DNA from: Hypomesus transpacificus | Lineage: Eukaryota > Chordata > Actinopteri > Osmeriformes > Osmeridae | DNA length: 64,000 nt | NCBI RefSeq assembly: GCF_021917145.1 | Contig: NC_061070.1 | Span: 12,177,390 to 12,241,389 of the forward strand | Direction: 5' to 3' | In this document: one piece after another, positions 50,838 to 63,599 of the stretch | Numbering within the stretch: position 1 is the first letter of the stretch | Layout: every line of letters starts with the position of its first letter | The notes under the pieces: model-generated | Database searches by the model: none | Told to the model about the DNA's origin: nothing | The model's input: the letters and a program-made list of their open reading frames with translations, nothing else | Translations under genes and position numbers: made by a program

Positions 50838-52865
50838 ATGAAGGAAGAGCCCTCCAATGTTCTTCAATACGTTATTCCTATATCTGTTTCACCAGGGGCA
50901 CCACAGATACTGAAGTATACCCAGTTGAGAAAAGAGGGCTGTCACAAACAAAAATCAATGCTCTCTCGCTTGTCCTCCGTCGAGATCAATACAAACCTGT
51001 TTATGTTCTCCTCTCCCACAAAATGTCGAGCGAGTAAAAATATTCCCAGCTTCTCAGAGAGGTTCTCCTACCAAGAAGTCTAAAACAGAAGCTGTTGCTA
51101 CTACTGTCTCTATTGGGAGAATCTTGAGATAACACAACTTGTTCCATCATAATGTTTTGAATGAGAATTCATTTGTTAGAGATGCACTTACCTCATGGTT
51201 CAAATAAACACCCTCCCATGGTGCTCTCTCACATTTCCCAACCTGTTAATGGTGTCTATAGATTGTTCCCCTAAGATCCGGATTTAATCGTTGAAGTGAA
51301 AAACACATTTACGTAAATCCTCAAATAACTTTGCCCTCAAATACAGTCTCCAGCTTATGATATGTTGTTTCTGGTTGTCTATTACAGTACTATTGTATCG
51401 ATCCAGTCATGTATATTTGGCTGTTTGCATTGAAAGTTTTTTGAAGCCCAATAAAATGTTTTGGGCACAGCTCCTAACGCCTCAAGACCTAGTTAGACCT
51501 AGTCAGTCTCTAGTCAGAAAAAAAAGCTTAGGGCGGTTGCCATGGTGACAGGCAAGGCTGCCGTGACAGAGAGTGATGGGGAAACTAGGATAGAGAGAGT
51601 TTGTGTGTATGTTTGTGTGTGAAGGGGGCAGCTGTGAAATACTTTGTTCGATATCCCCCACCTCCCCTAACACACACACTTTTACACCCATTATTACCAA
51701 GTCGTGATTTTTTCTTTCACAATAACCTTTTGTAACAGGTCGTAGGTGCACAATTCGTCAGTCATCCCAATCCTTTTCCCTCATGGTACTCAATCCTGGG
51801 ACCTTTCACTAGCCTTGTACACCAACTAGCTTAGTTAGCTTTCGTGGTTGCGGTTAGTCTGTATTTACACTGATTAAACTATAGTTTCATCAATCCACAT
51901 TGGTTACACTTGGACAAATGCTTCTACTTTCTGTTGTAAAAAACTGTTGTGTATTGAACTTTCCATATCTCGACAAATGCAAAGCAAAAACCACAATGAA
52001 TAATAATAAATAAATAAAAACATTGAAACATGTTAAAAGTCTGAACCTGCACCTGGATACAGTCAAGGAAGGGGAGCAGAATGGAGCCACGTCTGCCTCT
52101 GATGAAACCTTATCCACTGCAGATTGGAGGGAATTGAGGTTGAAATGAGAAAAAGATTAAATAATTGGGCCAAAACATTTGAAGTAAAAACACACAGGTA
52201 CCCAGTGTTACTACGATGAGTTCCATTGTGGAGCAAACAGCCTCATTTCTCCCAACAAGCCAACATCTTAGCCGTTGTTCCGGTAGAAAGAATATTTACT
52301 TGGAACAATGGCAGAACACTACGCTTGTGGTAGGCTGAATTATTTGAGTGTGTTCGTGTGACTGTCTGTGTGTGTCTGCTTGTGTATTTGTGTTAGTCAA
52401 TGCACGTGTGTGTGTGTGCTAGCCGTTACAGATTGCCAGTTTTAATCAGCTCTCACCTGTATGGATGGTCAGACCTGTCGGCACAGATCTCCTTCAAGAA
52501 GATCCTCTGGCAAACACAAACACCTGCCTGTTCCTTCGATGGAAGCAACCAGGATAACAGCATTTTAGGTGAAGCGTACACAAGGTAATGCGTTCACAAC
52601 ATTTATTGGACTGTGGTGTGTATGTTCATACTTTACTGTTGAAAACAACAATCAGATTGTGGATGAGTACCGTAGAGGCTCATGGACTGTGTTGTTGATA
52701 AATAAAGGGAAAGTACTCATCCAGGAGATTACCTACGGTACATATGTATGGGTGAGGTGTAGGAGCTGCAGCATGTTATCATCTATCATCAACACCGATT
52801 TCCCCAAATCACTCCTGAAATCAATTGCATACTGAAGCTATCAGAGAGAAAGAAAGAGTGATAGG
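50837..52865. other. Intergenic, nothing recognised
   Basis: I see no exon or RNA gene. Short GT-rich runs occur near 51600 and 52360-52420. The longest open frames have no recognisable family signature. Confidence 0.45.
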
Positions 52866-52869
52866 AAGA

Positions 52870-52938
<69 letters not shown>

Positions 52939-53000
52939 AAAGAGAAAGAGAGAAAGAGAGAAAGAGAGAAAGAGAGAAAGAGAGAAAGAGAGAGAGAAAA
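52866..53000. repeat. (GA)n and (AGAGAA)n purine tract
   Basis: A pure purine strand: (GA)n up to about 52938, then AGAGAAAG-type repeats to about 53000. It has opposite strand polarity to the (TC)n tract at 50.8 kb. Confidence 0.93.
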
Positions 53001-56000
53001 AAACAGAGAGTGCATTCTAAAAGTTTGTATTTGAAAGTGGTTCCTGTTTTGAGAGTGTGGTCCCTACCTTTCTATACATCACAAGTGTTTTCATAATGAC
53101 GTGTTTCATTCACGTGTCACACTCTCACCCGAATAAGCTACATTCAAGCACACTTCCTTTTCTCTCTGTTATGGACATCCCTGTGGTTACAGTAATGATT
53201 CATACAATTGGCATATAGGGGTGTGGTTTAAAGGTAAGTGCTTTGTTGGAGAGGAAATGGGAAAGTGACCAATAACGAAAGCCTTTCCAGCCATTCATTC
53301 AGCACCATTAACAATCCTGGTCTTTTAGTCATTCACCCAGATATAACAGCAGCACTGCTTGTCAGTGTCTGTGATGTCCTTAGGGATCCTTGTGGATACA
53401 GGCAGGGGGCTGAAGATAGATGAATGTTACCAACCGATTCAACTTAGCGCAATTAAAGGGAAGGCACTGAAATAATGTGAACATACAGTCAACATTTACA
53501 TGCTTAAATCTGAGTGCCACGGAAAGTCCAAATGGACGAAGTGGTGAAACGTTCCACTGAACAAGCCAGGCTTAATCCCGGGGCTATGTAGGAGGAGATG
53601 TACAGGGACAAGGTGTGCGACAGGTGATGGGACACAGTCTCGCCTGTCTGTCCCTGAGGAGCAGTCCTGGGATCAGAGGAATGATGCGTCACAGGCTTGT
53701 GTGGACCGCAAAGGAGGTAACCTTTCCAAGCCTCTTGCATGACGCCACCACATTGATTAGTTGCCATGAAAGATTCCTGTCCGCCCCTCCATCCCTCCAG
53801 CCTGTTTGTCTGCTTCCCAATGACGTGTGTGAGAGCCCAGATAAATGACTTGACGTACGGGCCTATATTTCACACCCTGGTTCTATGTTGTCCTAGGAGC
53901 TTGGAGCTGTTTTCCAAGATGTGTCAATGGCCACAAATCAACTAGACAAGAACCAATATCAGAACCAAATATTATCAGTGTACATTGTAATAATATTAAA
54001 ACGTGTAGGTGTGTCGAGGTAACGCACTACAATTCAAGAACCTGTCTCAATTTGTTTCTTGGTTTTGTCTACAAAAAAATATTTCCATAAAGATCTGATA
54101 GCAGTTTCCCTTGATACAGAGATTCTGCAGTCACCGGATCTAAATGTGTTCCATGGTCATTGTGGTGTTTTGGTTATAGATGTGTCATTGTGTGCTTGGA
54201 AAGTATAACTATATATTAATTAAAATAACAATAGTAATGAACTACTTGCCAGCTCACAACATCACTCCTCAAATGGATTTCCATATTACTATGACGAGCA
54301 GAAAGCAACCGCTTATTTCTGTCCACTCAGCAGCGGGTGATGTGGCATTTTTCCATCGGAAACATTGCTCCTTTTCGGCCAGGGACTATTTGCAGCGACA
54401 TGTTCAGCACACGTCTTAGGGCCTAGTGTTTGTCATGACAACCAATTACCCATTGCAAAAGCAGCATAGCTAAGTAGGGTAATTATGAAAGAGGTTAAAG
54501 AGAGTACTGCAAAAGAAAGTATGAGTAGCAGCGAATGAAAGAAAGAAAAGGTGTGTGTGTAGGCTATGTGTGTGTGAGAAAGAGAAAGAGAGAAAGAGAG
54601 AGTGATGCACTGTGCCCTTCTACTGTTTCATCTGACCACATACAGAAGGAGAGATGAAAAAATCTGTACGCACACAGTTTATTAGCTATTAAGATCATAA
54701 TCTTGCACTGTTGTGTGTCTGCTTTCCTATGATGACATCCCAATGCTGCGGAAGTTTTCTTGTGTTCAATTCGGTCTTCATCCAAGCACACGAGGGACAT
54801 GGAGCGTATCTCTCTCCTGCAGCTTCCCTAACCTGCAGTCAGAGAGGCAGTGAGTGACAGGCACTGATAATGCTCTGGTTCTCATTAAGAAGAACATGGA
54901 ATCAGCCATCCAAAGAGTCAAATGTGTCAAATCATCAAGAGCTTGGCACGCACTGAAGCACACACACCCAAACCCGAACACAAACACACACAGACACACA
55001 CTTACACAAAGTGAACATTTTAATCATGTTTTTTTTTATCATAAACCTGCAAATAGCTCACACCTTTAGTCACACACAATAGTCACACTTTTCAATGATC
55101 CAGGTGTTAATAAGTGATACTGAAAGCCTTTTTTGACAACCTACTGCAGGTACAAATTACTCTCACAAGTCTTTATGGACAAGCACACACAGTGTCTCTC
55201 AGGAACTGCCTGTTATTCATTTACTGAGGACTACTAGCAGTTTATGGACAAGCTGAGTTTGTTAAGCCTAATGGTCCATGTATTGATTGGTGTATGCATC
55301 CTTATGTGTCGTAGGCACAGAGAGAGCAATGGCACTCTCACTCAGTATCTGTAGACATACTTCAGCCTCCAGTTTTATTGGACCTCCTGTTACGGCTAGA
55401 CCAGGGTTGATTTGCCTTGGTTTCCTTTTTACAAGTTCATGATTGATCTTAAATGGACCATTATCTGTGCTATCACTTCCCTATCATCCTCTGTGGAGAA
55501 ATAGTATCTGAACCAGGTCCTTTGACTTCATTTGCCCATGTGCAAATTCAAGATTGTTTTGAAAATGTAGAAGCATAGCAGGCAATTGTAATGTGGTCCG
55601 AAGAATATTCAATAAACAATTTGATGAACCGAAACCTTTGGACATTTCCAGGCATTAGCTGAGATACGAAAGTGAAACGACTCACAGAAAAACAAGCCTG
55701 AAAGATAGGGCTCATCAGGTTAGCCTGCCTGACAGTCAGTGCTGGTTTAGTGCTTTGTGGGTCGTGAGTCAGTGAGAGACAGTGACCAGCGACACTAATC
55801 CTAGGATCAGCCACTCCAGGTTGTCACCTCCATGCTAAGATTCCGTTCCCTTTACCAGGTTTCCGTCAGCGCTCACATGCCCGGGCGGACCACACAGCGG
55901 AACCGTGGAGAATCAGAGAGAGACTTTTCAAAGAAGAACACCACGCCGTGGAACAGCCAACCGACAAACACGCTCACATGTATGCGTGCAGACGCACGTG

Positions 56001-56419
56001 CAGATGCACAGCACGTCAACAACATTTGAATGTTGCTCAGGAGTCCTACGTGCAGGAGGCACAAAGGCAACGCTTCTCTGTTCAGCCCCAACCTTGGCTT
56101 TCATTCTTATCACACGCTGTGGTTTCAAATAAACCTCTCCATTCATGGGACAAACAGCATGTGCTATTGTCACACACATACAATGCAGACAAAGGAAAAA
56201 GCGTTCTAGGTCTCTGGCTGCTGAGTATCTAGGCCATGTTTACCTTCAACCCTTGCCTTTAAAAAAATAGCTGCTGTTTACTTTATTAATGGACTGTCCT
56301 CTCCAACTGCCTGCCACATGAAGGTCTTCTGGAAAGAGGCTGAAAAGCTCTGTGATACCATTACCATCAGCCCTAATGTCCTTTTAAAATGGAAAGAGCA
56401 TCAGGCCTCATCTCCCCAT
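53001..56419. other. Intergenic, nothing recognised
   Basis: No coding exon is found. Minor simple repeats are a GA-rich block at 54572-54602 and an ACAC-rich block near 54960-55005. Confidence 0.45.
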
Positions 56420-56443
56420 CCCCCCCCCCCCCCCCCCCCCCCC
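56420..56443 (+). repeat. Run of 24 C
   Basis: Uninterrupted poly-C; on the other strand it is poly-G and could form a G-quadruplex. Confidence 0.93.
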
Positions 56444-56779
56444 TCCACCGTCACGCAGAGACGTGTGGGCTGCTTTATGCCCTTAGCGTGATCCTGCACA
56501 ACCGTCATCTCATTCTGCCAGGGTCAGCTCCCCAGTGCTCTGCCATCGTCATTGCTCTCCCACATTAGCAATTAGCCTGTTAGCGGAGTGGTGGCTGTGT
56601 ATCTTAGCTAATGAGGAGGTGTTAGGTCATATAAGTAGTATATCCAGACCCTATTATTTATTTTTCTTTGTTTAGATGTTTAATTGTTTGATTAACCCAC
56701 CGAATAATATTTATCTGTGGACTAAGTAGAAGCAGGTGTCAACATGCTTGCTGTGTGGCTTAGGTTTAAACAATCTCAA

Positions 56780-56881
56780 AGACACACATACACACACGCA
56801 CACACACCCCCCCCCACACACACACACACACATACACCCCCCCCCCCCCCCACACACACACACACCCACATACACACACAC
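56780..56881 (+). repeat. (CA)n microsatellite interrupted by C runs
   Basis: CA dinucleotides are broken by C tracts at about 56807-56814 and 56837-56850. Short proline/threonine/histidine open frames across it are artefacts. Confidence 0.93.
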
Positions 56882-59800
56882 AACAGTGAGGTCCTCCTGA
56901 GTGAGAGGTCTTCTGATTGTGTTGCTATAGCCCTACAAACCCCACACCCATTGGTGACCTGCAGGTAATCCACTGAAGCCTGTTCCCAGTCAATGTTGCC
57001 AAGAACAGTATTTCATTATCTTCTAATCAAACCACCTTTTTACATCCAAGAGTGTGTTTCTCTAATGTTTGGGAGAGTGGGACATTCTATTATGAATTTG
57101 TGAAAAATACAGGAAAAGGTACTACAGATGTGCAGAGCATTCTTCCGTAGTGCAGATAATAAGAAAGACAGTGAAAGAGAGAGGGAAAAAGAGAAAGAGA
57201 CACAGAGAGAGGGAAACAGAGACAGAGAAAGTGTGAGAGAGGACAAAGCCTATGACCAGGTGCTACAGCGAAACAGTAGCACATACTGCTTTGCAGTAAG
57301 GGTCAAGACCCTCTTGTCATGGTAAGTCAAATGGGCATGTTTTATGTAACGGTAAGACCTTGTTTGACTTACGTGGTGTCGTGGTGTGGATTTCTTTGCA
57401 TGCTCTGCTCATCAATACAAACTCTGGTATCTTGGTTTCTGACAGGGAATAGGATTCGTTCCATTTCAGCCATGCACTGAGGCAGCGATAGTATGTATCC
57501 CATCAGCTCCTTGGTTGGATTGAGACTTTTCCTCTGTGGTGTACACACTCACAAAAGCTCATCTGGAGAACCACAGAGAACACTCTCATGAAAAATGCTA
57601 AAATCCTCTTCCTATGTTGGAAGGGTTTCATACAGAAGCCATTTTAAGGTCATAAATACCTATTTACTGAAGGACTCCAAACAGCCCCCAAAGGAGCAGG
57701 AAAACGTTATATCTTTGTTGTTTTACGGTTATAGTGGATACTATTTAGCACCTCTTTGTTTTAAAGTGTCTAAAGCTTCTCCTTAAAGTCACAGTTCATT
57801 TAAGTACAAGATCTATTTGGTTAGAAAATGACAACAAATATACCTGTTCAGTTCAGTACAGTAGCCATGTTGGAGCAGATGGAAGTATGTGTGTTGATCT
57901 TTAAGGTATTTAGCTGTGAATAGGGCCTTCTTCATGGTTTTATCCACTGCCGACATCTTTCCTCTTGGGTTTTAAAGAGGAGAAAAAGTATACTCTTCTC
58001 TTAACTTTCAGTGTACTTGCTGTCGGATTTGTATGTTCCGTAGCGCCTGAACGGCTGAATGCTTGACGGACCTTCTTGAAATAGTACCGGTTACCAAGGT
58101 CACTAAGGGGGCTTTGCGAAAGGTGATTTCTCTTTAATTTGGTTAATTATCTTTTACTTATCATGAGCCCCCATCCCTCTCTCTCTCTTTCCCCCCCTCT
58201 CTCTCTTTCTCTTCTATACTGTATATGTCCATGTCACACTCTTTCCAGATGGTTCTGATTCATTCCTCTAATTTGCTAATCAAGGTCTTGTTTTTTTAGC
58301 AGCTCATTATGGAGCTCAAAGTACTCCCATATAAATAAGTAATAAAGAGAGAGAGAAAAGATTGGGTGTGATTATGCTTCATCTTCCAATTGTGCTGTTG
58401 TTTTACCCTTTCCAATTACTCTTAAATGCACATTGTGAGTGCTTGCAGAATAACAATGGCAGGGTTATTTCCCTCTAGATTGTCTATCTATCTTTTTATC
58501 TCTCTTTGACGCATCCGCCTTTTCAGTTTGTTTCTTCCATCCCTCCCTCATCCTCTCTCCCTGCTCACACGCTCTCTCTCTCTCTCCCACCCCATCTCTC
58601 TCTCAAGCTCTCCGACTTGCACCTCTACCTTTCTTCCCCCTTTTATCCTTTATTTCTGTCTCTCTCTCTCCCTCTCCCTCCCTCCATCATTTGTTGTCGG
58701 GTGGCAAGGCTGGGTGAGAACAACATTGCTGCTGGGTTGCGTTGGCGGTTTGTTTGCCGGAGATCATTAATAATGTAGATTACAAGTGAGACAGAGGAGG
58801 ATTTCATTCCATATCGATGCTAAGCCTTAGCACAAGCCAAGTGACTTTATGTTTCATTTCCACCCTGATTGATATGACTGCATTAGGATGAAACGAAGAA
58901 AGAAAAACGACAGAGGTTTTTTTAACTCCCTGAAAGCAAGACAGAATAACAGGTCGTTTGTCCTTCTGTCCTTTTAAAAATACCGGAAAACGATGTCCTT
59001 GTTCCACAGGAAAGCAAAAACAAGTAAAACTACTTCCATTTGAGTTTCATGGTATGCTCAAGTGTATACATATGAGGTTCACCAGGGATACGATGACAAC
59101 AAACCTGCAACAAATTCTGCTGCCAACCTGTGAGCTTTCTGACATGATTATAAACACTTTCAACTCTCACAGTGGGGAGAATTAAAACAGCACAGCAGTG
59201 CTGAACATCACCAATGAGGCCCCAGCAGGCAGTGAAAACATCTCACTGGACTCCTCCTCACCTCCACACCCACAAACAACACAGGCACATACAATCAGAG
59301 CAAGTGAGAGCAAATGAAACAGACGGATATATCAAATGTGGTCTTCCGAGGGGTCGGGTTGATGCTGATGATACATCTGTGATGTGCTTCATCACTAATC
59401 ATAGCGTTTTCAACAGAGTAGGCCTGTTTATCTCTGTGTGTGTGTGTGTGTGTCTATAGCACACCAAGAGCAACACAACGAGGTGTCCCTCTGCTCTACT
59501 CTAACACACCTACCTGTGATAGCCGTTTGTCAAACCCACACCCAGGTAGGAACTCACACCAAAGTTAGTGATATCTTCCCCCAAAAGATAGGCAGCTTCC
59601 TTTGAAAGATAGAGGGAGAGAGATAGTGTGAGACGCCATCAGGAACGCACTTACAGAGTCACCAGCTGTCTTTCAATCAATAAGGATGTAATACCTGTAA
59701 TCTGTCAGTCATCCAGTCACCCAGACAGACAGACAGACAGACAGACAGGTCAGCCAGGCAGCTAGGGACCAACACAGCCAGCCAGCCAGTCAACCAGCCA

Positions 59801-62800
59801 GTCAGCCGGTGACCCAGACAGCCAGCCAGCCCTGTTTTCCCTCTTTCTTCCAAGCTGTCAGACAGGACAAGTAGTGCTGCTGACACTGACAGCTTAACAA
59901 CTGGGTTTTTTTCCCCTTCTCATTCCTACCATCTCTCTGGTAAAGATGCAGTTTCTTAACAGGGTCTGGGCACTTGGGGAGTACTTGTGGTTTCCCAGGC
60001 AACAGAACGGGAATCGCAAGCTTCTTCTGGCTGCCTTCAGGTCTCTTTGGTATTTACTCCTCACTGTCTCCTTCACAGAGGAGACTAGCTAAGTTCAGCG
60101 AAGAATCGTGGTTGGTTGTTCACATGAGTTAAGTCACTGTCTTACAACAGGTGTACACGTTTTAAAGACCTGTGTGAAAAACGACTCAAACAACAAAAAT
60201 ATTTGTTATACTCTAAACTTGATGTAAATTATGGAATTATTCTGTTTGCCTACAGGATGTTGGTGAATTTCGAATAAAGGGTATTAGAGGGTCTGCTTTA
60301 ATTTGTTTGAGTGCTCTTGTAATATTGCCATGCTGACCTCCACATCAAAGACCACCAACTTGGTGTTACAGATCAATACTCTTCCCTTTCAAAGCCAGGG
60401 AGGCTTCAGAGTCTGTTGCTTTGCTTGAAAGGTCAGTGCCACAGGTGGTCCCCTCCCCTAAATAGCAAGGAGTCTGTGCAGGGGTGTGTGTGTTCATGTC
60501 TGTGTATGTGTGTGCAAGCATGAGTGTGTTCTGTTGGTTCCTGTGCAGTATTGTTCGGATCGATGGCCAGGACTGGTTGGAGTTTTACGCTTCCCAGTCT
60601 CCACCCTATGTAATCTTGCCCCCAGGCTAGCACCGTATAATGAGGAACCTGTCTTTCTCAGCTCCTTCCAAAACATGTTGCCAACCAAGCCAAGTAATGC
60701 TTTTAAATGACCTAATACACATTTAATGATGTATTATCTAAAATGAGTAGGGTTGTGGCCCAGACTACACCCACATGATTATTTAACGACCAGTTGATTG
60801 GAGAGAGTTTAAGAAACCAGAACCAGTTCAGACTCACAGTGGTGCAAGCAAAGTCTCTTTTGACTAAAAGGTCCATGGTCAGGATTTATAATGGAAAGGA
60901 AAAAACAGAAAAAGCATACAGCCAGTTTTCGTTATTCAATCAGGCAGATGCTACATAACAGATCCATGACAGTCATTGGAGCACAAAATGGTTACAGTTG
61001 GAACGCATACAATACACAGAATACATGAACAGATAATAAGGCAATAGCTGATCTACTGGTTTTGATTAAAATAAGTACATGAGAAATCACTGATTTCAAC
61101 CACACTTGTGACATTTAGACGATGGTCTCACCATTGTAATAACAAGGTGACTCAGACAAAAGAACCTGGCATGTTCCACTATCCCTTTCTTCACATAACG
61201 AAATCAGTGTGTTTCTGTCAGAGAATAACGTATACTTGACAGAGAGACTCAATTAGCCTTTAGTTCCAGACACGTTCCTGCTACATGACACACCATAAGA
61301 GCAGAGCCAGTTATCTCAGCACCAGGTACAGAAGTTTCTGTTGAAATGCTCGGAATTGAACCATTCCACCTATGTACAACTTTCTGTCCATGAAAAAATA
61401 TGTACAACAGAACACGGTCTCCCTAGTGACCACCTACAAACATTTTGCACTAATGAAGAGTGGATACCATTTCCCATCCAAGACAGAAGCCACCCACTCA
61501 CGGCACAATTATGTAAATATTAAGCTCAAATAATTAGACACCATGTATATTTTTATTAAAAATATTGTTGTCATTCGAGAGAAAAAAAAAAACACAGATC
61601 AGAGTCCCATCCTTTCATTTGTTGGATGCTGACTTCTGGCAACTGCTGAGACTAGCTTTCATTTCAGAGAAAAAGCCAGCGGTGGATGACTGGGGCACAG
61701 GTGAAAAGAGGAAAGGAGCCTCACCTTTCGTGGCTAAATAAATCAGAGTCTGGCTGGTGCACAGTAGCAGGTGTGTGGGAGGGAGTCAGCAGGGAGGACG
61801 GAAACTGATTACTGGAGCAGATCCTCTCAGAACCCCTCCCCCATCCGTACCCCCTCTCTCTGAAAGCATTCATGTCATTCACCATGCTTGCGAAAGTCAT
61901 GTCATATGGTTCCACATAATGGAAATATGTGACTAAACAAAACATGCTGATACTGTCCATGGAATAGTGAAAGTACCATAAATGGTGCTTCTGTAATGTA
62001 AATGTCAAAACTAATAAAATAAGTTTGTGTATGAGATGACTCAAGCAATCCTTTTTATTTGTTCCCCCCGTTTCCCTTATGAGAAAACGAGTCTTCACCT
62101 GAAGGAATACAGACAGGGATGTTAAGAAGATGATTACATTGACAAGCACCCCACACATCACTGCTTATCAAAGCTTTTGTCTGTGAGATGTAATGACAGA
62201 AATAATCATCAGATAAGCTTGCAGAGCATGAAAACCAATCGCTTCTCATCCCAATATCCTCAAAGCGTAGAATATAATTCTTTGAGCAAACAGACATTTC
62301 CTTTAGGGGACAAGCCGTCGAGAGATGTATTATTATAAAGCTCTATGGAATTCACCTGATCTATGTTGCCTCGCTGACATAGATTTTGTGAAAAGATGAG
62401 ATTGCTTTGACTGGGTGTCAACCAGACAGGTGTTTGTTCTCATACAAGGCCGCACCAGCTCTTGAATGTTGTCTACTTCAATAGAAAGGACAAAACTGGA
62501 GGCTAGCTTCAGTTAGCGTTACAGTGACAGTGGTGCCAGAAAGTCAATGACTAGGCAGAGACCTTCAGTGGCTAATCCTTTCTAAATCTCTTAATATATC
62601 CAACATACATACTTTATCTCCAATGGCTTGATTTCAGACGGATGATATCTTTCCATAATGGTCATCCCCAGAATTAAGTGTGGTCCAGTTCAGACGCAGA
62701 CCAAATCTAACATACATGTACAAATAAACACACACAGACACACAGACACACACGCACAGACATTATCTCTTCTGTTGCCGTGCAGGAAAGGATTCAAACA

Positions 62801-62823
62801 ATCTTAATTAATAGCTAAATGTA
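56882..62823. other. PCSK2 upstream intergenic DNA
   Basis: No coding exon is seen. Pyrimidine-rich stretches lie at 58175-58215 and 58530-58690, (GT)n at 59436-59453, (CAGA)n at 59722-59748 and CAGC/CCAG repeats at 59775-59830. AT-rich blocks with TAATT and ATTAAT motifs (around 58130-58345 and 58765-58790) might be distal regulatory DNA; this is untested. Confidence 0.45.
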
Positions 62824-62893
62824 TGCTGCATTTCGTTGCCTTGTACCTGTACTTGTGTAATGACAATAAAGTTGAATCTGATCTGATCTGATG
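62824..62893 (+). repeat. Non-LTR retrotransposon 3' end
   Basis: TGCATTTCGTTGCCTTGTAC, then CAATAAAGTTGAATCTGATCTGATCTGAT: a 3' UTR end with its own AATAAA and a short terminal pentamer repeat (ATCTG), typical of truncated LINE or LINE-driven copies in fish. Only the last 70 bp or so are recognisable. Confidence 0.55.
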
Positions 62894-63068
62894 CCTGTCA
62901 AAGCCTAAATGAAACGGAAGGGTGGACGGGCGCATGAAGTGAAGGTATAATAATTCCATAGACCACTGTCGTACAATGAGATGTTAGGCTACTAACCAGG
63001 AGCAACCTCGCGTTACCTGCCCTATGAAAGGCAATTTTCGAGAGTCCTGAAAGTGCCCTGTTTTCTGT

Positions 63069-63098
63069 GGCACGCGCGTCGTATGCGCGCGCGCCGTT
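63069..63098. promoter_or_regulatory. CpG-dense GC-alternating block upstream of PCSK2
   Basis: GGCACGCGCGTCGTATGCGC followed by GCGCGCCG lies about 330 bp before the PCSK2 start codon. It is the most CpG-dense spot in the region and likely belongs to the promoter or 5' UTR. The transcription start is not visible. Confidence 0.4.
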
Positions 63099-63413
63099 AC
63101 TTTCTGAGAGAAACTGGAGACACACCCGCCGGAGCCGATTGGTGGAACGTCACGCGGAGAAGACCCGAACGGAGGAGCTGATGAATTATAGATGGTGATA
63201 GAAAGCTGAGGATGCAGCTTTGGTCCCAAACACATCCCATCGACTTATAGTGCCCACAGCAAGCCAAACATTGCTTCAACGAGACGGTCCAAGTTCAACT
63301 AGCTTCGGCACCTGAGGAGGAGATGTATCTGAATCTCTGATTTCAACCACCTCTTTAGAAGAGCATCCCGGCACAAGAATTTACTCCGACAGGCACACCT
63401 TCACAAGGCTGAC

Positions 63414-63599
63414 ATGATGCGCGGATCTTTTGGACATGGGACAGCCGTCGGATTGATGTTATTAAACGCACTATTCCTTGCGACGCAAACTGCTGAGGAA
63501 GGAATCTTCACAAATCATCTCTTGGTTCAGCTGCATGAAGACACTCATGATGAAGCGCATCAACTTGCCACAGAACACGGGTACCAGAGTGTCCGTAAG
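63414..63599 (+). CDS. pcsk2: Proprotein convertase 2, coding exon 1 (gene continues past the window)
   Basis: The first 62 codons of PCSK2, the subtilisin-like endoprotease that processes prohormones (insulin, glucagon, POMC) in regulated secretory granules. Two adjacent ATGs at 63414 and 63417 start a signal peptide with the hydrophobic core AVGLMLLNALFLAT. The prodomain start follows: EEGIFTNHLLVQLHE, then AHQLATEHGYQSVRK, matching the mammalian FTNHFLVEL and AAEHGF positions. The exon ends at Lys62 (AAG) with donor GTATAAC, phase 0. No later exon lies in the last 400 bp. OTOR upstream on the same strand matches the human 20p12 order. Confidence 0.93.

Noticed and set aside
50510-51037. 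175-aa open frame with Leu and Ser-Leu repeats
   Set aside because: It is produced by the (TTCTCC)n/(TC)n tract; no sequence outside the repeat resembles a protein.
61721-62161. 146-aa minus-strand open frame in the OTOR-PCSK2 gap
   Set aside because: No family resemblance, no flanking splice or poly(A) logic; length is within chance expectation for 64 kb.
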